Below are positions 46,619 through 56,404 of a stretch of 64,000 bases of DNA, one piece after another. Positions within the stretch are counted from its first letter, which is position 1. Every line of letters starts with the position of its first letter. Source of the DNA: Pseudovibrio denitrificans JCM 12308 (GTDB taxonomy: Bacteria; Pseudomonadota; Alphaproteobacteria; Rhizobiales; Stappiaceae); contig NZ_BAZK01000017.1 in the NCBI RefSeq assembly GCF_001310815.1, positions 1 to 64,000 on the forward strand, in the 5' to 3' direction. Under the pieces are notes generated by a model. The model ran no database searches. It was not told the DNA's origin and was given only the letters and a program-made list of their open reading frames with translations. The translations under genes were made by a program, and so were the position numbers.

Positions 46619-47002
46619 ATGGGTGAAAGCAGGTCGTTGGTGTTTGATGATATTCCATTGCCTTCGCAAAGGCGGCGAGAAGGCATTTTCAACTTTTCCG
46701 AACCGGGTAAATCCACGGCCTATGCCATACTGTTTGCGCTTTTGCTTGGGCAGTTTGCAGCCCATCGCTTTTATCTGCGCAAGCTGGGCAGTGCCGTTGT
46801 CATCAACTGCCTGAACATCACGGCTGTCTTAATCCTCATTCCGCTTCTGCTGGGGCTGGAGGGGCGTGATCTGATTACAAGCCTCACCACTGGAGAATGG
46901 GTCGGCTTCGGCGTTGCCATCGGGATGGCGATGATCGCGAACATATGGGTGTTCGTGGATCTGATTGTGCTGATCGTGCTGCTGGTGCGGGAGAGCTTTT
47001 AG
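46619..47002 (+). CDS. TM2-like two-helix membrane protein
   Basis: A 127-residue protein with a charged N-terminal region and a hydrophobic hairpin typical of TM2-type domains (YAILFALLLGQFAAHRFYL, then a second and third hydrophobic stretch to about 120). The motif AAHRFYLRKLGSA parallels the next gene's GLHRFYLGKPLSG, so the two are paralogues. Function unknown. Start uncertain. Confidence 0.65.
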   Translation: MGESRSLVFDDIPLPSQRRREGIFNFSEPGKSTAYAILFALLLGQFAAHRFYLRKLGSAVVINCLNITAVLILIPLLLGLEGRDLITSLTTGEWVGFGVAIGMAMIANIWVFVDLIVLIVLLVRESF

Positions 47003-47134
47003 GGGTGTAAGACCTGATGCTTTTGCTTGGGTAGAAGTTTCAGCTGGTAGATTGGTGCCCTGAATATAGAGAGATGTGTTGATCGATAAGGCGTGCCAGC
47101 CTTTGGGTGTGACTGAAGCACAGCTGAGGTGGTC

Positions 47135-47494
47135 ATGAGCGATCGAAGCGCAATCTCGCCTGCCAACAGAGGCTTTTTCTATCTCAAGAACCCGCATAAG
47201 TCTGCGGGGATGACGGTGTTCCTCTCCCTCTTTCTGGGTGGCTTCGGGCTGCATCGGTTTTATCTGGGCAAGCCGCTCAGCGGCGCCGTGATGCTCATTC
47301 TCTCTTTGATCACGCTTGCTTTGATTGCCACGGGCCTTAATCAGCTCGAAACATTGGAGCCGAATGGGATGCTGGCGGTTGTTAGCGGGGCTTTGGGATT
47401 TGGGATGATTGTGTCCGCCTGGGCGCTGGTTGATCTGCTGATCATTCTGGTGGGTGTATTTAGTGCACCGGCCCATCACGATGAGGCTCACTAG
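47135..47494 (+). CDS. TM2 domain-containing membrane protein
   Basis: A 119-residue protein: YLKNPHKSAGMTVFLSLFLG and GLHRFYLGKPLSGAVMLIL match the TM2 pattern (G-x-HRFYLG-K), with two or three hydrophobic segments and a short cytoplasmic tail. TM2 proteins are of unproven function. ATG 47135 follows GAGGTGGTC; GTG/ATG 47129 is an alternative. Confidence 0.82.
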   Translation: MSDRSAISPANRGFFYLKNPHKSAGMTVFLSLFLGGFGLHRFYLGKPLSGAVMLILSLITLALIATGLNQLETLEPNGMLAVVSGALGFGMIVSAWALVDLLIILVGVFSAPAHHDEAH

Positions 47495-47504
47495 GGTTTT
47501 GGCA

Positions 47505-47537
47505 AAGAAAAAGCCGAAGCTGGGGGGCTTCGGCTGA
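47505..47537 (-). terminator. Terminator downstream of ahpD
   Basis: AGCCGAAGC with GCTTCGGCT forms a strong stem. On the minus strand it is followed by TTTTTCTTT. It is about 100 nt past the ahpD stop and could also halt the TM2 transcript from the other side. Confidence 0.78.
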
Positions 47538-47634
47538 GCTCTTAGAGCGAGTTTGGTATCGCCCGTCATTCGGGGCACGAACAATCCTGGGAGGGGATCA
47601 GACCGGGCGACACGCTTAGGAGAGGCGCTTGTGA

Positions 47635-48177
47635 TTATTCAGCTGCTTCCAATTCCAGTTCTGATGCTTCAAGGGCGACTGCAGCAGATTGGATGATTGA
47701 TGCGAAACGAACAGCTGTTTGAACCATCTCGGCAGTTACTCCGGCTTTGCGCAGGATAGCTTCGTGGCTATCGATGCACATGCCACAGCCGTTGATGGCG
47801 GAAACAGCAAGCGACCACAATTCAAAATCAACTTTGTCTACGCCCGGCTTACCAATCACGTTCATGCGCAGTTTGGCAGGCATTGTGCCGTACTGATCAT
47901 TCGAGGAGAGGTGTACGAAGCGGTAGTAGACGTTGTTCATGCTCATGATTGATACAGCAGCTTTGGCAGCGCTCATCGCTTCCGGGGACAGGTGCGGAGC
48001 AGCTTCTGCGATCAGGGCCTTCTTTACGTCGTTGTTGCGGGTGGCGATGGCGCAAGCAACGATCAGGCCGTACTTCTGTTGAGCAGTCAGAGATTCATCA
48101 GTTGCCATAGAACCAAGATTCAAACGTACGTCTTTAGCGAAGTCGCCAAGGCGGGATTTCAAGGTATCGATGGACAT
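47635..48177 (-). CDS. ahpD: Alkyl hydroperoxidase AhpD
   Basis: A 180-residue carboxymuconolactone-decarboxylase-fold protein with the redox site CGMCIDSHE near residue 133 (CxxC plus downstream His). AhpD reduces AhpC, taking the place of AhpF. It lies 169 nt downstream of ahpC on the same strand and beyond it is an OxyR-type regulator, so it is a peroxide-defence unit. TTAGGAGAAGC precedes the start. Confidence 0.93.
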   Translation of the reverse strand: MSIDTLKSRLGDFAKDVRLNLGSMATDESLTAQQKYGLIVACAIATRNNDVKKALIAEAAPHLSPEAMSAAKAAVSIMSMNNVYYRFVHLSSNDQYGTMPAKLRMNVIGKPGVDKVDFELWSLAVSAINGCGMCIDSHEAILRKAGVTAEMVQTAVRFASIIQSAAVALEASELELEAAE

Positions 48178-48346
48178 GATGCTTCTCCTAATGATTTTGG
48201 CAATGGGCCACGTGCAAAGTGATGTTTTGACTTATTTGGCGCGTATTCTTTTCCGAGGTCTGTTTTTATGTTTTTCGGGAATACGTTAGAGGAGCCGGAG
48301 CCTGCGATTTTTCGCTTTATATGCTCCGGCCCTGATCCTTCCGGAC

Positions 48347-48897
48347 TTAAGCTGCGATTACGTCGCCGCCTACTTCACGGTTACAAGGGCAGAGTTCGTC
48401 GGTCTGCAGAGCGTCGAGAACACGCAGGGTGTCTTTCGGGTTACGGCCAACGTTCAGGTTGGTTGCGTAAACGTGCTGGATGGTGTTCTCGTTGTCGACG
48501 ATGAAGGTGTAGCGGTAAGCAACGCCTTCTGGAGCGCGAACGCCGAGGCCGTCGATCAGGGAACCGTTGGTGTCAGCGAATGCCCAGATTGGCAGCTTGT
48601 CGAGATCTGGGTGATCACGGCGCCATGCCAGCTTACAGAATTCGTTGTCGGAGGAACCGCCGAGAACAACTGCGTCACGGTCTTCGAACTCACCAGCGAG
48701 GCGAGCAAATTCAGCGATTTCAGTTGGGCAAACGAAAGTGAAGTCTTTTGGGTAGAAGAAGATTACTTTCCACTTACCTTCGAAGCTCTTTTCAGTGATT
48801 GCTTCAAATGCGCTTTCGCCGTTTTCTTCGTGGTTGTTGAAACCAGCTTAACGCCAACTACTTCAAATTCTGGAAGCTTTTCGCCGATACCGAGCAT
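48347..48897 (-). CDS. ahpC: Alkyl hydroperoxide reductase AhpC (peroxiredoxin; one frameshift)
   Basis: A 2-Cys peroxiredoxin that removes H2O2 and organic peroxides. ATG 48897 gives MLGIGEKLPEFEVVGVK, then the frame breaks at about 48845. Restoring one C (AAGCCTGG for AAGCTGG) gives GFNNHEENGESAFEAITEKS, the peroxidatic site FTFVCPTEI and the resolving site DELCPCN, 183 residues in all. Housekeeping importance and intact motifs argue for a sequencing deletion. It is divergent from the OxyR-like gene and upstream of ahpD. Confidence 0.92.
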
Positions 48898-49144
48898 GGT
48901 ACTCTCCTAAATATAGAATGACGCCAGAGCGCGTCGATTAGTGATTCTCATGAAGACCTAGAAAAACACGTCTTCGTTGGGGTCTTTATGCAACTCTTGA
49001 TTTGATCGGTCAAAACGATAATAACGAAGAAGTCGATCGATTTTTTCGATGGGCATGCTAAGTTCTATCGGGATTGGCCGAATTCCGCCAAAACTTAGAG
49101 AAATTCTAATCTACAGGCTTTGATCTGTGTCATCTGGTCGCACG

Positions 49145-50089
49145 ATGTTACCCACATTAAAACAGCTTCAGTACTTCAAAACGCTGGCCAAACACCTGTC
49201 TTTTTCAAAGGCGGCGGAGGCTTGTTTCATCACGCAATCAACGCTTTCTGCCTCGATCAAGCAGTTGGAAGGCATTCTTGGATGTGAGCTGCTGGATCGC
49301 TCCGGGCGCACGCTGGTGCTGACCGAGGCTGGCGAGAGCGTGCTGGAGAAGGCATCGCTGCTTTTGCGAGATGCGGAGGATCTCGTTCAGGGTGTGCAGG
49401 CGCAGAACAAGCCGTTGTGTGGTCGGTTCAGGCTTGGGGTGATCCCGTCGGTTGCTCCGTTCCTGCTACCGCGGTTTTTGCCGCAGTTGCGGGATCTCTA
49501 TCCAGAGTTGCAGTTGTTTCTGCGTGAGGATATCTCCCGCAATCTGATGATTGCTTTGCGGGAAGGGCGTATTGATGCGGCCCTGATGGCGCTGCCCTAT
49601 GACACTACGGGGTTTGAATCTGCGGAGATCGGAAGCGATGCTTTCTATCTGGCTGTGCCGGGTGCGCATCCTCTGGCGGACTTGGGTGAAGTGCTGATGG
49701 AAGATCTTGCGAATGAGGTGTTGTTGCTGCTGGAAGATGGCCACTGTTTGCGAAACCATGTGCTTGCCGCAGCGGGAGGGCGCATGTTGACCGCAAATGA
49801 AGATGTACAAGCCACATCTTTATCAACACTTGTGCAAATGGTGGATAACGGTATCGGCGTCACTTTGGTGCCACGTATTGCAGTAGATGCAGATATCGAC
49901 CGCGGGACCTCTTTGAAGCTGATCAAGATTGCCGATCCCAAAGCGCGCCGGACCATTGGAATGGTCTGGAGGCGCAAATCTTCTTTTGAAGGAAATGCAA
50001 AATTACTTTGCAAGGCTCTGGAACGCTTTATGGTTGAAACTCAAAGAGACGTCTCGGTTCCTCAAGATGTATCGGAGAAGAGTGCTTGA
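49145..50089 (+). CDS. oxyR: LysR-family regulator, OxyR-like with a single conserved cysteine
   Basis: A 314-residue LTTR: N-terminal winged HTH (FKTLAKHLSFSKAAEACFIT, QSTLSASIKQLE) and a sensor domain. The peroxide-sensing cysteine is kept in LLEDGHCLRNHVL near residue 200, but the second cysteine of the E. coli pair (GFC region) is replaced by AAAGG. Divergent from ahpC, which it most likely activates. ATG 49145 fits family starts; a few residues upstream are possible. The stop overlaps the next start by 4 nt. Confidence 0.85.
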   Translation: MLPTLKQLQYFKTLAKHLSFSKAAEACFITQSTLSASIKQLEGILGCELLDRSGRTLVLTEAGESVLEKASLLLRDAEDLVQGVQAQNKPLCGRFRLGVIPSVAPFLLPRFLPQLRDLYPELQLFLREDISRNLMIALREGRIDAALMALPYDTTGFESAEIGSDAFYLAVPGAHPLADLGEVLMEDLANEVLLLLEDGHCLRNHVLAAAGGRMLTANEDVQATSLSTLVQMVDNGIGVTLVPRIAVDADIDRGTSLKLIKIADPKARRTIGMVWRRKSSFEGNAKLLCKALERFMVETQRDVSVPQDVSEKSA

Positions 50090-50802
50090 AGAAAGCGCGA
50101 TCAAAGGAGAAACCAGAGCCACTCAAGCGCAGAATAAAGCGTTGGGCGCTTCGTACTTTAGGGGTGCTGGTGGCTTTGCCAGTGGTGCTGACACTGCTGT
50201 ATACGGTGGTTCCTCCTTACTCCAGTCTCATGCTGCTTCGTACTGTGACTGGACAGCCCGTTTGGCGTGAGTGGGTTCCTCTGGAAGAAATTTCCGTTAA
50301 TTTACAACGATCTGTAGTTGTGTCGGAGGATGCTACCTTTTGCAAACATGGCGGTGTGGACTGGTCTGCGGTGCGTGGGCAGGTGGGCAAACTGTTTGAG
50401 GGCAAGCGCCCGCGCGGTGCCAGCACGATCACCATGCAGGTTGCGAAGAACCTGTTTCTCTGGAACGACCGTGATTATGTGCGCAAGGTGCTGGAGGTTC
50501 CGCTGGCTATGCTGCTCGACACGGTGTTGTCAAAGCGGCGGGTGCTGGAGATCTATCTGAACGTGGCTGAATGGGGCCCGGGGATTTTTGGAGCGGAAGC
50601 AGCATCGCGAACTTTCTTTGGGAAAAGTGCTGCAAAACTTTCTGCGACTCAGGCCTCTTTGCTGGCGACAGCGCTTCCGAATCCGATCGCCAGAAATCCC
50701 GCAAAACCTAGCTCTGGACATCGCAGGCTGGCCGGTATAAACCGTAGCCGAGCTCAGGTGGCCGGCGATGTACTTAGCTGTATTTCGGCGACGGAGAGGT
50801 AG
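50086..50802 (+). CDS. mtgA: Monofunctional biosynthetic peptidoglycan transglycosylase
   Basis: A 238-residue GT51 enzyme that polymerises lipid II. One N-terminal membrane helix (about 22-44) is followed by a catalytic domain with SEDATFCKHGGVDW near residue 80 (catalytic Glu), RGASTITMQVAKNLFLW and KRRVLEIYLNVAEWG. The TTG start overlaps the preceding stop (TTGA). mtgA followed by rpmF is an order I recall from alphaproteobacteria. Confidence 0.94.
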   Translation: MKKARSKEKPEPLKRRIKRWALRTLGVLVALPVVLTLLYTVVPPYSSLMLLRTVTGQPVWREWVPLEEISVNLQRSVVVSEDATFCKHGGVDWSAVRGQVGKLFEGKRPRGASTITMQVAKNLFLWNDRDYVRKVLEVPLAMLLDTVLSKRRVLEIYLNVAEWGPGIFGAEAASRTFFGKSAAKLSATQASLLATALPNPIARNPAKPSSGHRRLAGINRSRAQVAGDVLSCISATER

Positions 50803-50942
50803 TGCGAAATTATTTTCGTTTTATGACTGGCAAATCCTTCGGTTTGCCTGTATAACCCCCGCCATTCTGACAGATTGTGTATTTCGCACGTTGACGCCGC
50901 GCTTGAGTGGCGCGTGCGTATGTGACGAGAGAGAGAGCTACG

Positions 50943-51128
50943 ATGGCTGTTCCTAAGAAAAAGGTTACGCGTATGAAGCGCGGCTTCCGCCGTTCTGCTG
51001 ACGCTCTGGCACAACCAACATACGTGGAAGACAAGGATTCCGGCGAACTGCGTCGCCCGCACCATGTTGACCTGAAAACTGGTATGTACCGGGGTCGTCA
51101 GATCCTTCAGGCTAAAGACGACGTCTAA
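50943..51128 (+). CDS. rpmF: 50S ribosomal protein L32
   Basis: A 61-residue basic protein starting [20 protein letters not shown], typical of the alphaproteobacterial L32 without the zinc cysteines. GAGAGAGAG precedes the ATG. A rho-independent terminator follows. Confidence 0.96.
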   Translation: MAVPKKKVTRMKRGFRRSADALAQPTYVEDKDSGELRRPHHVDLKTGMYRGRQILQAKDDV

Positions 51129-51160
51129 GACTGAAGCGATCATCGCGATTTAAAGATCAG

Positions 51161-51189
51161 GCCGTCCCTTGGGGCGGCTTTTTCTTTTT
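51161..51189 (+). terminator. Rho-independent terminator of rpmF
   Basis: GCCGTCC pairs with GGGCGGC, followed by TTTTTCTTTTT, 32 nt after the stop. Confidence 0.88.
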
Positions 51190-51304
51190 GTGGTAGAGAT
51201 TAAGCTTGAACAGGTGCGTCGAGAAAGTAGTTGCTTTAACTTGAACTCGTGAGAGATAAGCACTTATAGATAGGCAATATTTCTTAATTTGGTAAATTTC
51301 GCGA

Positions 51305-52253
51305 ATGTTGTCGTTTTTTAAAAAGGCCCTTTGGAAAAAGAACAATCTCTCTTCAGGGACTAATGAACGAACTACAAGCTATCGAGTTTTTTCGAAAGCT
51401 GCTGATCAAGTTATTGATGCAGTGAAGCTTTTGAAGAAAATCAAAAGCCCGAATCCAGAAATTGCAACAATTGATTTAGCTTGGGAGGCATATGAAGCAT
51501 TTGAGAATGCGTATGCACCTCAGTTAACTCGGTTAACTGCAGAAGTAATTGGTGTTTCTGATAATCTTCTGAAGAAATACGGCGAAGATGGCCTCTCAAA
51601 TATCTCTGTCAGTTTGCTTATTGATCATTCTGGATCAATGAAGGGTGAGAAAGCGCATATTGCGGCCTGTATGATGCTAGCATTTTCTCAGCTTTCACTG
51701 AAACTTGGAATCCCATTTGAAGTTTTGGGTTTCACTACTCGTGAGTGGAAAGGGAAGCCGATACGAGAAGAATGGCTCCGTGCAGGGAAACCTCGATCAC
51801 CAGGTAGAGTATGTGCTTTGAGGCATATCGTTTATAGTAGTTTTGAAGATCAGAAAAAGCCCGATATATCGGCAATGTTCTTGCCCTCTATCTTTAAAGA
51901 GAATGTTGATGGAGAGGCAATTGAATGGGCTGTATCGAGGTCGGTATGCTTAGGCAAGAAACGCCAGTTGTTGTTGGTTATTTCTGATGGCCCCAGTTGA
52001 TGATGCAACTTTGTCGATTAACTCTCTTTCTTATCTTTATGAGCACTTGAAAGAAGTGATTTCAGAGATGCAGAAAGAAAAAAAGATAGGGCTTTATGGC
52101 GTAGGAATACAGCACAGTTTGAAAGGACTTTATCCTGAGTGCAGGCAGGTCGATAGAATGAGTGAGTTAAGCGATCAGTTTGTTCCCTTTCTTGAATATG
52201 TGTTCCAAGAAAACCTAGGGCTTTCCAATGAAGTGAAAACCGCCCCAAAGTGA
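51305..52253 (+). CDS. CobT-like von Willebrand A domain protein, short orphan form (one frameshift)
   Basis: The frame carries the VWA motif of CobT, the aerobic cobaltochelatase subunit (LLIDHSGSMKG near residue 118, EVLGFTTREWKG, SPGRVCALRHIVY, ENVDGEAIEWA). It stops after LLLVISDG at about 51991, and PVDDATLSINSLSYLYEHLK continues in another frame to 52253. Two missing Gs in GATGGGGCCCCA would restore SDGAPVDD and about 316 residues. CobT is normally about 600 residues; its long N-terminal region is mostly absent. No cobN or cobS is nearby, and the DNA is AT-richer than its flanks. Probably not a chelatase; an accessory VWA-AAA partner role is possible. Confidence 0.7.
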
Positions 52254-52263
52254 GGCGGTTTTG
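52236..52263 (+). terminator. Terminator overlapping the end of the CobT-like gene
   Basis: AAAACCGCC pairs with GGCGGTTTT, followed by GTCGTTTT. The stop codon is inside the hairpin loop. Confidence 0.82.
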
Positions 52264-52423
52264 TCGTTTTAGCATTGATGCAGTTATTGAGTGGTTTCGT
52301 GAATGATCTGCATTGCGGCGTTGTAGTTGCGTACTTTGACAGGCCAGTCGTTTAGCCAGTTTGTGCAGTGCCTTGTTTCGAAGATATTCTCCGAAATTTT
52401 TGTGTTATCGTCGTTCAGCACAT

Positions 52424-54115
52424 TCAGCGGTGGCGCATCTGTTGAGCGCTGGTTTGAGCTTGCCATTTGTCCCAGCCGTGTTCGGGGCCTGTTGTGTCGT
52501 AGTTTTTGGCAAATGTTGCCCAGATGGTATTCATGCTCATGGCCAGCTTTTTGTTGGCATCTGAGGTTGTTGGAGGCAGGGAGTTGAAGACGAAGGGAAG
52601 CTCAGCTGCATGACAGGAGTTGTCCCATTGGTTTTGTGGGCCGCATGCATTGCTGCCTGTACCTGGCAAAATCTGAACCTGATCTGGTTGATTGAAGAAG
52701 TAAGCCCAGATGTTCGTCTGGTCAGCATTTGGTTTGACGCTCATGTTCGCGCATGAGAAGGCGAAGTCATTTATCAGGTTTGACAAGGCCGTCACCTTGT
52801 CATTTGCCAGTCCTCTTCTTTGCTCATCTGTAAAAGCGGTTTGGGGGTTGTATTCGGGAGTTCCCAGAACAGTTGCTGTACACCCTTTGTCTTTTGTAGA
52901 TGCGCACGTGAACAGGCCTTTAACCATGTGCTTATAAAGGATTTTCTTGGTTTGAGGCTCAGCTGCCTGAGCAAAATAGATGCCTTCGTTTTGATTGAAG
53001 CCGAAAATAAGCGGCTTTTTACTGCCGTCTTTCAGCTGATTTGCTGGCTGCTGCGTTAAGAATTTCCCGTCAATGATTGGTGTGAAAGGGAGTGCACCCG
53101 GTAGTCCCACTATGCCTGTATCCAAATGGATGGAGTTGTATGTCGCGTACAGTGATTGTGCGTTGCTGATTTCATCCAGAGTGTAGTTATTCAGGTCTAC
53201 ATTTTCGGTTGTGAGAACAGGGTTGCAGTCTTTGTTGACTTTTATTTTTGATTTTACAGCAGCCAGACAACCAACGAACATTTTTGCCTGTTTAGCGCCA
53301 TCCTCATTGCTACGATAGCGATAGCCGATAGGGTTGCTTTCCATAATTACAGCATTGAAAAGGTCTTGGGTCTCTGTAGTGCCCCAAAGGTGAAGCCCGG
53401 CAGACATTGCCCCGGCACTTTCTCCAAAAAGGGTGACCTTGTTCGGATTTCCGCCAAATTTGTCGATATTCTCCTGCACCCACTTTAGTGCATTCATCTG
53501 ATCTTGAAGGCCGTAGTTGCCGCCGTATGGAATATCGCCTTGCTCGGAAAAAGTTAGTTGCATAAATCCTAGAGCGCCTAGCCGGTAATTAAAGGTGACG
53601 AGGATAACATCGTGCTCAGCTGCGAAAGTAGCACCATTGTAGAGTAGAAATTCTTCTTTCGGTGGCGAGAAGCCTTTCTTTTTTGGCGGATATGTGTCGT
53701 TGCTCTTACCTGCGATGAAAGCGCCGCCGTGGATGAACACCATGACTGGGCGGTCTTTTTTGGCTTTGTCCTCTGTTTGAGGCGTCCAGATGTTCAGGAA
53801 TAAGCAATCTTCGCTTTGATCAGGATCTTTGCTCGAGTCATATCCCATTTGAATACATGACTTGCCAAAGTCGGTTGCCGGTGTTTTGGGGGCATAACTT
53901 GGTACGAGAATTGAGGGCTCCCAGCGCTTTTGTGTTGCGTACTCAATGCCTTTGAAGACGCTGTAGTTTTTGCCGCCCTCAGATTGCGTCTCTCCGCAAA
54001 TTGATCCGCCGTTCTCTAGTGGCACACAGTACTCAGCAGCTGCTGTATTTGGGGGTAGTGCGCTGCACCCGAGGCCGATTAGGGCGACGGCAGCGAAGAA
54101 GTGTAGAGGTTTCAT
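52424..54115 (-). CDS. Secreted type-B carboxylesterase/lipase
   Basis: A 563-residue alpha/beta hydrolase of the cholinesterase/carboxylesterase type. An N-terminal signal peptide (MKPLHFFAAVALIGLGCSAL, cleavage near AAAEYC, or a weak lipobox at GLGC) is followed by the oxyanion motif FIHGGAF near residue 130, the nucleophile elbow FGESAGAMS near 235 and a late histidine in SCHAAELPFVF. Substrate unknown. It lies with the CobT-like gene between rpmF and phaB. A start at 54115 places the signal peptide correctly; the longer frame from 54241 does not. Confidence 0.88.
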   Translation of the reverse strand: MKPLHFFAAVALIGLGCSALPPNTAAAEYCVPLENGGSICGETQSEGGKNYSVFKGIEYATQKRWEPSILVPSYAPKTPATDFGKSCIQMGYDSSKDPDQSEDCLFLNIWTPQTEDKAKKDRPVMVFIHGGAFIAGKSNDTYPPKKKGFSPPKEEFLLYNGATFAAEHDVILVTFNYRLGALGFMQLTFSEQGDIPYGGNYGLQDQMNALKWVQENIDKFGGNPNKVTLFGESAGAMSAGLHLWGTTETQDLFNAVIMESNPIGYRYRSNEDGAKQAKMFVGCLAAVKSKIKVNKDCNPVLTTENVDLNNYTLDEISNAQSLYATYNSIHLDTGIVGLPGALPFTPIIDGKFLTQQPANQLKDGSKKPLIFGFNQNEGIYFAQAAEPQTKKILYKHMVKGLFTCASTKDKGCTATVLGTPEYNPQTAFTDEQRRGLANDKVTALSNLINDFAFSCANMSVKPNADQTNIWAYFFNQPDQVQILPGTGSNACGPQNQWDNSCHAAELPFVFNSLPPTTSDANKKLAMSMNTIWATFAKNYDTTGPEHGWDKWQAQTSAQQMRHR

Positions 54116-54262
54116 TGCTTCGTCTCGCTTGACGTTGATATGGACGAGGCAAGTATGAGGATGAGGGATGGAACATCCGGTTGAATCTGGCAGGGGAAGT
54201 TGGTGGGCTGCGGTAGCACTCAAGAAACAATGAATTATCAATATTGATAAGGCAGCACGCAG

Positions 54263-54295
54263 TAAAAAGCCGCAGCTAAAGAACTGCGGCTTTAA
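54263..54295 (-). terminator. Rho-independent terminator of phaAB
   Basis: AAAGCCGCAG with CTGCGGCTTT around an 8-nt loop. On the minus strand it is followed by TTTTTACTG. It is 27 nt past the phaB stop. Confidence 0.85.
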
Positions 54296-54321
54296 AGCTT
54301 ACATCACGACAACACGCCGTT

Positions 54322-55050
54322 TTAGCCGTTGGCGACGTATTGGGCGCCGTTGATGGTCATGACGGAGCCGGTGACGAAGGCTGCGGCGGAGGAGGCGAGG
54401 TAGCAGACCATGCCTGCGATCTCTTCTGCCTTGCCGAGGCGGCCAACCGGGATCTGACCAATAATGCTTTCCAGAACCTTCTCAGGCACAGCTGCCACCA
54501 TGTCGGTGTCGATGTAACCCGGGCAGATGCAGTTCACTGTGATGCCCTTGCGTGCGGTTTCCTGCGCTAATGCTTTGGTGAAGCCGATCACGCCTGCTTT
54601 TGCTGCGGAATAGTTGGTCTGGCCGATCTGGCCTTTCTGTCCATTGATGGAAGAAATGTTGATGATGCGGCCTGCGCCACGCTCGCGCATACCATCCAGA
54701 ACCGGACGGCTCATGGTGAACATGGAGTCTAGATTGGTTTTCATCACTGCGGACCACTGGTCGTAATCCATTTTGTGGAACCAGCCATCACGGGTGATGC
54801 CCGCGTTGTTTACAAGAACCTCGACCGGGCCGAGTTCTTCTGTCACCTGAGCAATACCTGCTTCGCAGGCTTTAGGGTCCGCTACATCCCATTTGAAAAC
54901 ACTGATGCCGGTTTCTGCGCTGAATTTTTCAGCTGCTTCCGTGTTGCCTGCATAAGTTGCTGCAACTGTGTAACCTGCATCCTTCAACCCTTTGGAAATT
55001 GCTGCGCCGATGCCACGCGTTCCTCCGGTTACAATCGCTACCCTGCTCAT
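54322..55050 (-). CDS. phaB: Acetoacetyl-CoA reductase PhaB
   Basis: A 242-residue short-chain dehydrogenase that makes 3-hydroxybutyryl-CoA for polyhydroxybutyrate. It has the cofactor motif TGGTRGIGAAIS, NNAGITRD, catalytic Ser in ISSINGQKGQ and YSAAKAG (Tyr-x-x-x-Lys). The TGGTRGIG start and GQTNYSAAKAGVIGFTK are typical PhaB. Downstream of phaA on the same strand, 169 nt apart. Confidence 0.94.
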   Translation of the reverse strand: MSRVAIVTGGTRGIGAAISKGLKDAGYTVAATYAGNTEAAEKFSAETGISVFKWDVADPKACEAGIAQVTEELGPVEVLVNNAGITRDGWFHKMDYDQWSAVMKTNLDSMFTMSRPVLDGMRERGAGRIINISSINGQKGQIGQTNYSAAKAGVIGFTKALAQETARKGITVNCICPGYIDTDMVAAVPEKVLESIIGQIPVGRLGKAEEIAGMVCYLASSAAAFVTGSVMTINGAQYVANG

Positions 55051-55219
55051 CGATATACTCCCCGCCTTAGGAATAAAATATTGGAACCCACCTCTACAGG
55101 TAATAATAATGACGGAGCAAAGACAACTCCGTCATTAGTTAGGGAATTGACTTGAACTTTACGCAGGGACCATAAAGCTCAATTATTCCAATTGGGTGAC
55201 AATACTACCTATGTTGAGG

Positions 55220-56404
55220 TTATTTTCTCTCAACACACAGTGCGATACCCATGCCACCACCAATGCAAAGAGTTGCAAGGCCCTTTTTCTTCTCTTCACG
55301 CTTCATTTCGTGCAGCAGAGTAACAAGTACACGTGCGCCGGATGCTCCGATAGGATGACCCAGAGCGATTGCGCCGCCGTTGACGTTGAGCTTGTCTGAG
55401 TCGATTCCCAACTCCTGACCAACTGCCAGTGCCTGTGCAGCGAATGCTTCGTTTGCTTCCACCAGATCCAGATCTTCAATGGACCAGCCAGCTTTTTCGA
55501 GTGCTTTCTTGGAAGCTGGGATTGGACCGAGACCCATGTATGCAGGGTCAACACCAGCGGTTGCCCAGGACTTGATGGTTGCCAGCGGGGTGAGGCCACG
55601 CTTTTCAGCTGCTTCTGCGCTCATCAGAACCAGAGCTGCTGCACCATCGTTGATGCCGGATGCGTTTGCTGCGGTTACGGTGCCTTCCTTTTTGAATGCC
55701 GGACGCAGTTTCTGCATGGATTCAATGTTGGCGCCTACGCGGATGTATTCATCATCTTCCACCACACGCTCAGCTCTGCGCTCTTTCACGGTGATTGGAG
55801 TGATTTCGTCTTTGAACTTGCCAGCCTTCAGCGCAGCTTCTGCTTTGTTCTGAGATGAAACAGCGAACTCGTCCTGTGCTTCACGGGTGATCTGGTACTT
55901 TTCTGCGATGTTTTCTGCAGTGATACCCATGTGATAGCCCTGGAACGCGTCGATCAGGCCGTCTTTGAGCATGGTGTCGGTCATGGAATAGTCGCCCATT
56001 TTCACGCCTGCCCGCAGGCTCTGGCAGTGTGGGGACAGGGTCATGTTTTCCTGACCGCCTGCAACGATGATGTCTGCATCGCCGGACTGGATCTGCTGCA
56101 TGCCCATGGCGACTGCGCGCAGGCCTGAGCCACAAACCTGGTTGATGACGATTGCAGTCGAATCATCTGCCATGCCAGCGTTGAGTGCTGCCTGACGTGC
56201 CGGGTTCTGACCAAGACCAGACGTGAGCACATGACCGAAGATCACTTCGTTGACGTCGTTTGCTTCCACTTTTGCCTGATCAAGAGCTGACTTGATAACT
56301 GCGGTGCCAAGATCCTGAGCTGGGGTGTTGGCGAAGGAACCGTTGAAGGACCCGATTGGGGTACGTGTTGCGCTTACAATTACAACATCATTAGGCGAGG
56401 TCAT
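55220..56404 (-). CDS. phaA: Acetyl-CoA acetyltransferase (beta-ketothiolase) PhaA
   Basis: A 394-residue thiolase condensing two acetyl-CoA. The active-site cysteine is in [11 protein letters not shown] near residue 88, His in [14 protein letters not shown] near 350 and the final Cys in TLCIGGGMG near 380. ATG 56404 follows TTGGAGAATTGCTC. First gene of phaA-phaB and divergent from the repressor gene phaR. Confidence 0.95.
   Translation of the reverse strand: MTSPNDVVIVSATRTPIGSFNGSFANTPAQDLGTAVIKSALDQAKVEANDVNEVIFGHVLTSGLGQNPARQAALNAGMADDSTAIVINQVCGSGLRAVAMGMQQIQSGDADIIVAGGQENMTLSPHCQSLRAGVKMGDYSMTDTMLKDGLIDAFQGYHMGITAENIAEKYQITREAQDEFAVSSQNKAEAALKAGKFKDEITPITVKERRAERVVEDDEYIRVGANIESMQKLRPAFKKEGTVTAANASGINDGAAALVLMSAEAAEKRGLTPLATIKSWATAGVDPAYMGLGPIPASKKALEKAGWSIEDLDLVEANEAFAAQALAVGQELGIDSDKLNVNGGAIALGHPIGASGARVLVTLLHEMKREEKKKGLATLCIGGGMGIALCVERK

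Noticed and set aside
51305..52253. Programmed frameshifting in the CobT-like gene
   Set aside because: There is no slippery heptamer with a downstream pseudoknot, and fifteen other genes here carry similar lost bases, so sequencing error is simpler.
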